DNA of 64,000 bases from Sporomusa acidovorans (GTDB lineage Bacteria; Bacillota; Negativicutes; Sporomusales; Sporomusaceae), in contig NZ_FNAM01000017.1 in assembly GCF_900101845.1 (NCBI RefSeq), positions 1-64,000 of the forward strand, in the 5' to 3' direction. The notes under the pieces are model-generated. The model was not told the origin of the DNA. It made no database searches and saw only the letters and a program-made list of their open reading frames with translations. The position numbers and the translations under genes were made by a program. This document shows positions 62,073-64,000 of this stretch, piece by piece. Numbering within the stretch: the stretch's first letter is position 1; each line of letters opens with the position of its first letter.

Positions 62073-62133
62073 AACCTGGTTTGGACCAAGTCTCCAGGAC
62101 GCAGGCAAAAGCCTTGGCGTTCACTTTATCCAG
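62073..62133. repeat. Dispersed hairpin repeat, copy B
   Basis: Lies between the T-box terminator and pheS: ACCTGGTTTGGACCAAGT, then CTCCAGGACGCAGGCAAAAG and CCTTGGCGTTCACTT. It matches the copy at 28999-29071 in the CCAAGTC..CAGGACGC.GGCA.AA core and the closing GGCGTTC, but lacks the long TACCCC/GGGGTA hairpin. Confidence 0.55.
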
Positions 62134-62159
62134 ACGAAAGCTTAAGACATCTCATCCGG

Positions 62160-62400
62160 AAAATTAAAAAGACTTTCAGCCCATAAGGGGCGAAAGTCTT
62201 GATTTCGCGGTACCACCCTAATTATACTCTCTTGTTTCCTGTAACGTGGAAAAAACGCCAGACCTACACAAGCACGCTCTTCAGCCTGAGTACTCAGAAG
62301 TGAACTTCTGCTAACTGTTTCGGCGCCGCTCTCAATCTCCGGCGGCATCCTCCCTGTGGAAACATGGCTAACATACTCTCTTCCTCATCGCATAAAACAA
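62160..62400 (-). promoter_or_regulatory. T-box leader of pheST
   Basis: Stem I closes with GAGTA (62374-62378) and TACTC (62288-62292); UUC triplets (Phe codon) lie on its 3' side at 62297-62299 and 62302-62304. The T-box sequence GGTGGTACCGCG is at 62206-62217, and the competing terminator is AAGACTTTC/GAAAGTCTT (62169-62177 with 62192-62200) followed by TTTTAATTTT. Uncharged tRNA-Phe should permit read-through. The region 62400-62582 up to the next gene is gene-free and holds a possible -10 (TATAAA near 62436). Confidence 0.9.
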
Positions 62401-62582
62401 ACCCTTTATTCACTTATTGCATCATTAACCGTTTATACCACAAATACGCAGCAATGGAACCGGTAGCTTCAAACATTCTCCAGAAGAATTCGGCGGTCAA
62501 CATAGGCTAAGACCACACCCTCTCTGCCCCTAATGGCAATTTCCGTCATTGCTAAACGTATTATATCATAGCAGCATTGAAA

Positions 62583-63395
62583 TTACAAGGTTGCCCGCTG
62601 CCTTATAGCCTCATATAATACAACTCCTGCAGCTACAGCTACATTCAGAGACTCGGCATGTCCAATTAACGGAATATTAATGCGGGAATCTGCCGCACTG
62701 AGTAATTCAGGGCTGATACCCTGACCCTCATTGCCCAATATAAGGGCAACCGGGCGCTTAAAGTCGGCCTGGTAATAAACGGCTGAGTGTTGCAAACAGG
62801 TAGCCAGCAACGATACACCCGCCTGTTTAAGATTCGTAATTAGGTCAGAATAGATCATGCCTTCTGCCACCGGCAAATGAAATAGAGAACCCATTGTCGC
62901 CCGCACCGTTTTTCCGGCATAGATATCAGCCGATCCTTTAAGCGTAATAACTCCGCTACAGCCGGCGGCATCTGCCGTACGGATAATAGTGCCAACATTA
63001 CCCGGGTCCTGAATTCCATCCAAAATAACCAATAACGGCAGCTTATCTTTTCCTGCCAGCATCTGCTTAACTGAAAATTGACGTTTTTTCAAAATGGCCA
63101 TGATTCCCTGCGGCTGCTCAGTATCGGATATTTTTTTATAAATTTCTGCCGGTACTTTGACCATTCGACAGTTTGTAACCGCTAACCTGTCAATGATATT
63201 CTTTGCCCGTTCACGCTCGGCAATTTCTTCTGTATAAATACACGTCGCCACAGGCCAATCGGCGTGGACGCATTCTTCAACCAGACGCACACCCTCTGCC
63301 AGAAACAGTTCCAACTTCTCCCGGTATTTTCGCTGTTTCAGCGAAGTGGTTTCCTTAATCAGCTTATTTGTCATGCTGGATATGCATTCAGTCAC
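62583..63395 (-). CDS. SpoU/TrmH-family RNA 2'-O-methyltransferase
   Basis: A 270-residue SPOUT methyltransferase. An N-terminal substrate-binding domain (about 1-95) precedes the knotted core with motif 1 (DPGNVGTIIRTADAAG), motif 2 (LILGNEGQGISPELL) and motif 3 (IPLIGHAESLNVAVAAGVVLYE). It resembles YsgA, the Firmicutes member next to pheST. The rRNA target is probably in 23S rRNA but is not certain. GTG start with GGAGG; it overlaps the upstream trkA stop by 4 bases. Confidence 0.9.
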   Translation of the reverse strand: MTECISSMTNKLIKETTSLKQRKYREKLELFLAEGVRLVEECVHADWPVATCIYTEEIAERERAKNIIDRLAVTNCRMVKVPAEIYKKISDTEQPQGIMAILKKRQFSVKQMLAGKDKLPLLVILDGIQDPGNVGTIIRTADAAGCSGVITLKGSADIYAGKTVRATMGSLFHLPVAEGMIYSDLITNLKQAGVSLLATCLQHSAVYYQADFKRPVALILGNEGQGISPELLSAADSRINIPLIGHAESLNVAVAAGVVLYEAIRQRATL

Positions 63396-64000
63396 TCTAA
63401 TTCCTCCATCTTTTGAATCCCCCTTGTTTGACCTACAAAAATCAGTATGTCCCCTGTCCTGATTTTTTCATCGGAAGGCGGTGGCACAATTAACACTTCA
63501 TCTCTTTTTATCGCGACAACATTAATTTCATATTTTACCCGTAAATTTGCTTCGGCCAGGCTGCGGCCTACTAAGGTTTTCGGAGCGGTAATTTCAGCAA
63601 TACTCAAATCCGGGGACAGTTCGATGTACTCTAATACGTTAGTCGAAACTAAATTATGTGCCACTCTTAACCCCATATCACGTTCAGGATAAACAATGCG
63701 GTCGGCACCAATTTTAGCCAGCATTTTTCCATGAAGTTCGTTCCGGGCTTTGGCAACGATATATTTTACGCCAAGGTCTTTTAAAATCAATGTTGTCAAC
63801 ACATTAGCCTGGATATCCTCGCCAATGGCAACAACAACGACATCAAAATTCCGGATTCCCAACGCCTTTAGGGAGTTCTCGTCTGTCGTATCCGCCTGAA
63901 CCACATGGGTCACCGTTTCACTCAATTTCTGAACTTGCTCTTCATTTGCATCAATTGCCAATACTTCATAACCAAGTTTATATAATGTGGTAGCAATACT
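63392..64000 (-). CDS. TrkA-family K+ channel regulatory subunit (5' end beyond window)
   Basis: The visible 202 residues are an RCK protein: the frame is open to the window edge with IATTLYKLGYEVLAIDANEE, the second strand of the NAD-binding Rossmann domain; the N-terminal GxGxxG lies outside. The TrkA_C domain (APKTLVGRSLAEANLRV onward) ends the protein. Such subunits (KtrA/TrkA) gate a TrkH/KtrB channel in response to nucleotides. The next gene overlaps by 4 bases. Its partner channel gene is probably just outside the window. Confidence 0.9.
   Translation of the reverse strand, partial: SIATTLYKLGYEVLAIDANEEQVQKLSETVTHVVQADTTDENSLKALGIRNFDVVVVAIGEDIQANVLTTLILKDLGVKYIVAKARNELHGKMLAKIGADRIVYPERDMGLRVAHNLVSTNVLEYIELSPDLSIAEITAPKTLVGRSLAEANLRVKYEINVVAIKRDEVLIVPPPSDEKIRTGDILIFVGQTRGIQKMEELE

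Noticed and set aside
62142..62348. 68-codon minus-strand open frame in the pheS leader
   Set aside because: It lies across Stem I, the T-box and the terminator of the Phe T-box leader; the sequence is explained by RNA structure and has no ribosome-binding site.

Overview
This window looks like a core-genome segment of an endospore-forming Firmicute, most likely a Sporomusa/Pelosinus-type Negativicute; that family placement is inferred from overall gene content and protein flavour, not proven. Spore genes are present (spoIID, bofC-like, yunB, an alpha/beta-type SASP, two YjcZ-like miniproteins). Other low-GC Gram-positive hallmarks are T-box leaders on tyrS and pheST, relA, mutS2 and the alaS-ireB-ruvX-DUF1292-mltG-trmR-U32 block. 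Almost every gene lies on the minus strand, so transcription runs from high to low coordinates. The exceptions are rarA, the SASP gene, the class A PBP gene and a two-gene YbaB-like unit.

Reading down the minus strand from the right edge: a TrkA-type K+ channel subunit (cut by the window edge) and a SpoU rRNA methyltransferase; a Phe T-box with pheS-pheT; zapA; a DUF421 membrane protein; an alkaline-phosphatase-superfamily metalloenzyme joined to a tandem U32 protease-like protein; then mutS2. Positions 49.5-51.5 kb hold a cluster of small, low-complexity proteins of unknown function (two YjcZ-like peptides, a Pro-rich protein, a YbaB/EbfC-like protein and a Gly/Pro-rich protein) beside a class A PBP gene. 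Next come tyrS with its T-box, the SASP gene, yunB, a [2Fe-2S] protein followed by the wreck of a hydrogenase-like/PP2C sensor module, yebC, bofC, ruvCAB, queH, spoIID, queA, tgt, yajC, 5-FTCL, an HD protein, secDF, two membrane proteins, recJ, apt, relA, dtd, a metallo-beta-lactamase hydrolase, an AI-2E protein, fur, hemZ, hisS and aspS.

Downstream of aspS is a well-supported 6S RNA with its own promoter and hairpin terminator, then a threonine-aldolase remnant converging with a divergent rarA. The Rrf2 regulator-iscS-iscU-mnmA operon follows, then a trio of small uncharacterised genes (PRC-barrel, zinc ribbon, YtxH-like), a second AI-2E protein, alaS, ireB, a structured segment in front of ruvX, the Cys-rich DUF1292 gene, mltG, trmR, a U32 (TrhP-like) gene, DUF4911 and a class B PBP.

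Functional groupings: tRNA charging and modification (alaS, aspS, hisS, tyrS, pheST, mnmA, tgt/queA/queH, trmR/trhP, dtd), Fe-S assembly, recombination/repair (ruvABC, recJ, rarA, mutS2), cell-wall synthesis and division, stringent response and purine salvage, protein export and sporulation. No CRISPR array, insertion sequence, tRNA, rRNA or prophage was seen. The main unexplained material is the 49.5-51.5 kb small-protein cluster, the decayed redox-sensor module at 43 kb, the structured segment at 5.9 kb and a small family of dispersed hairpin repeats.
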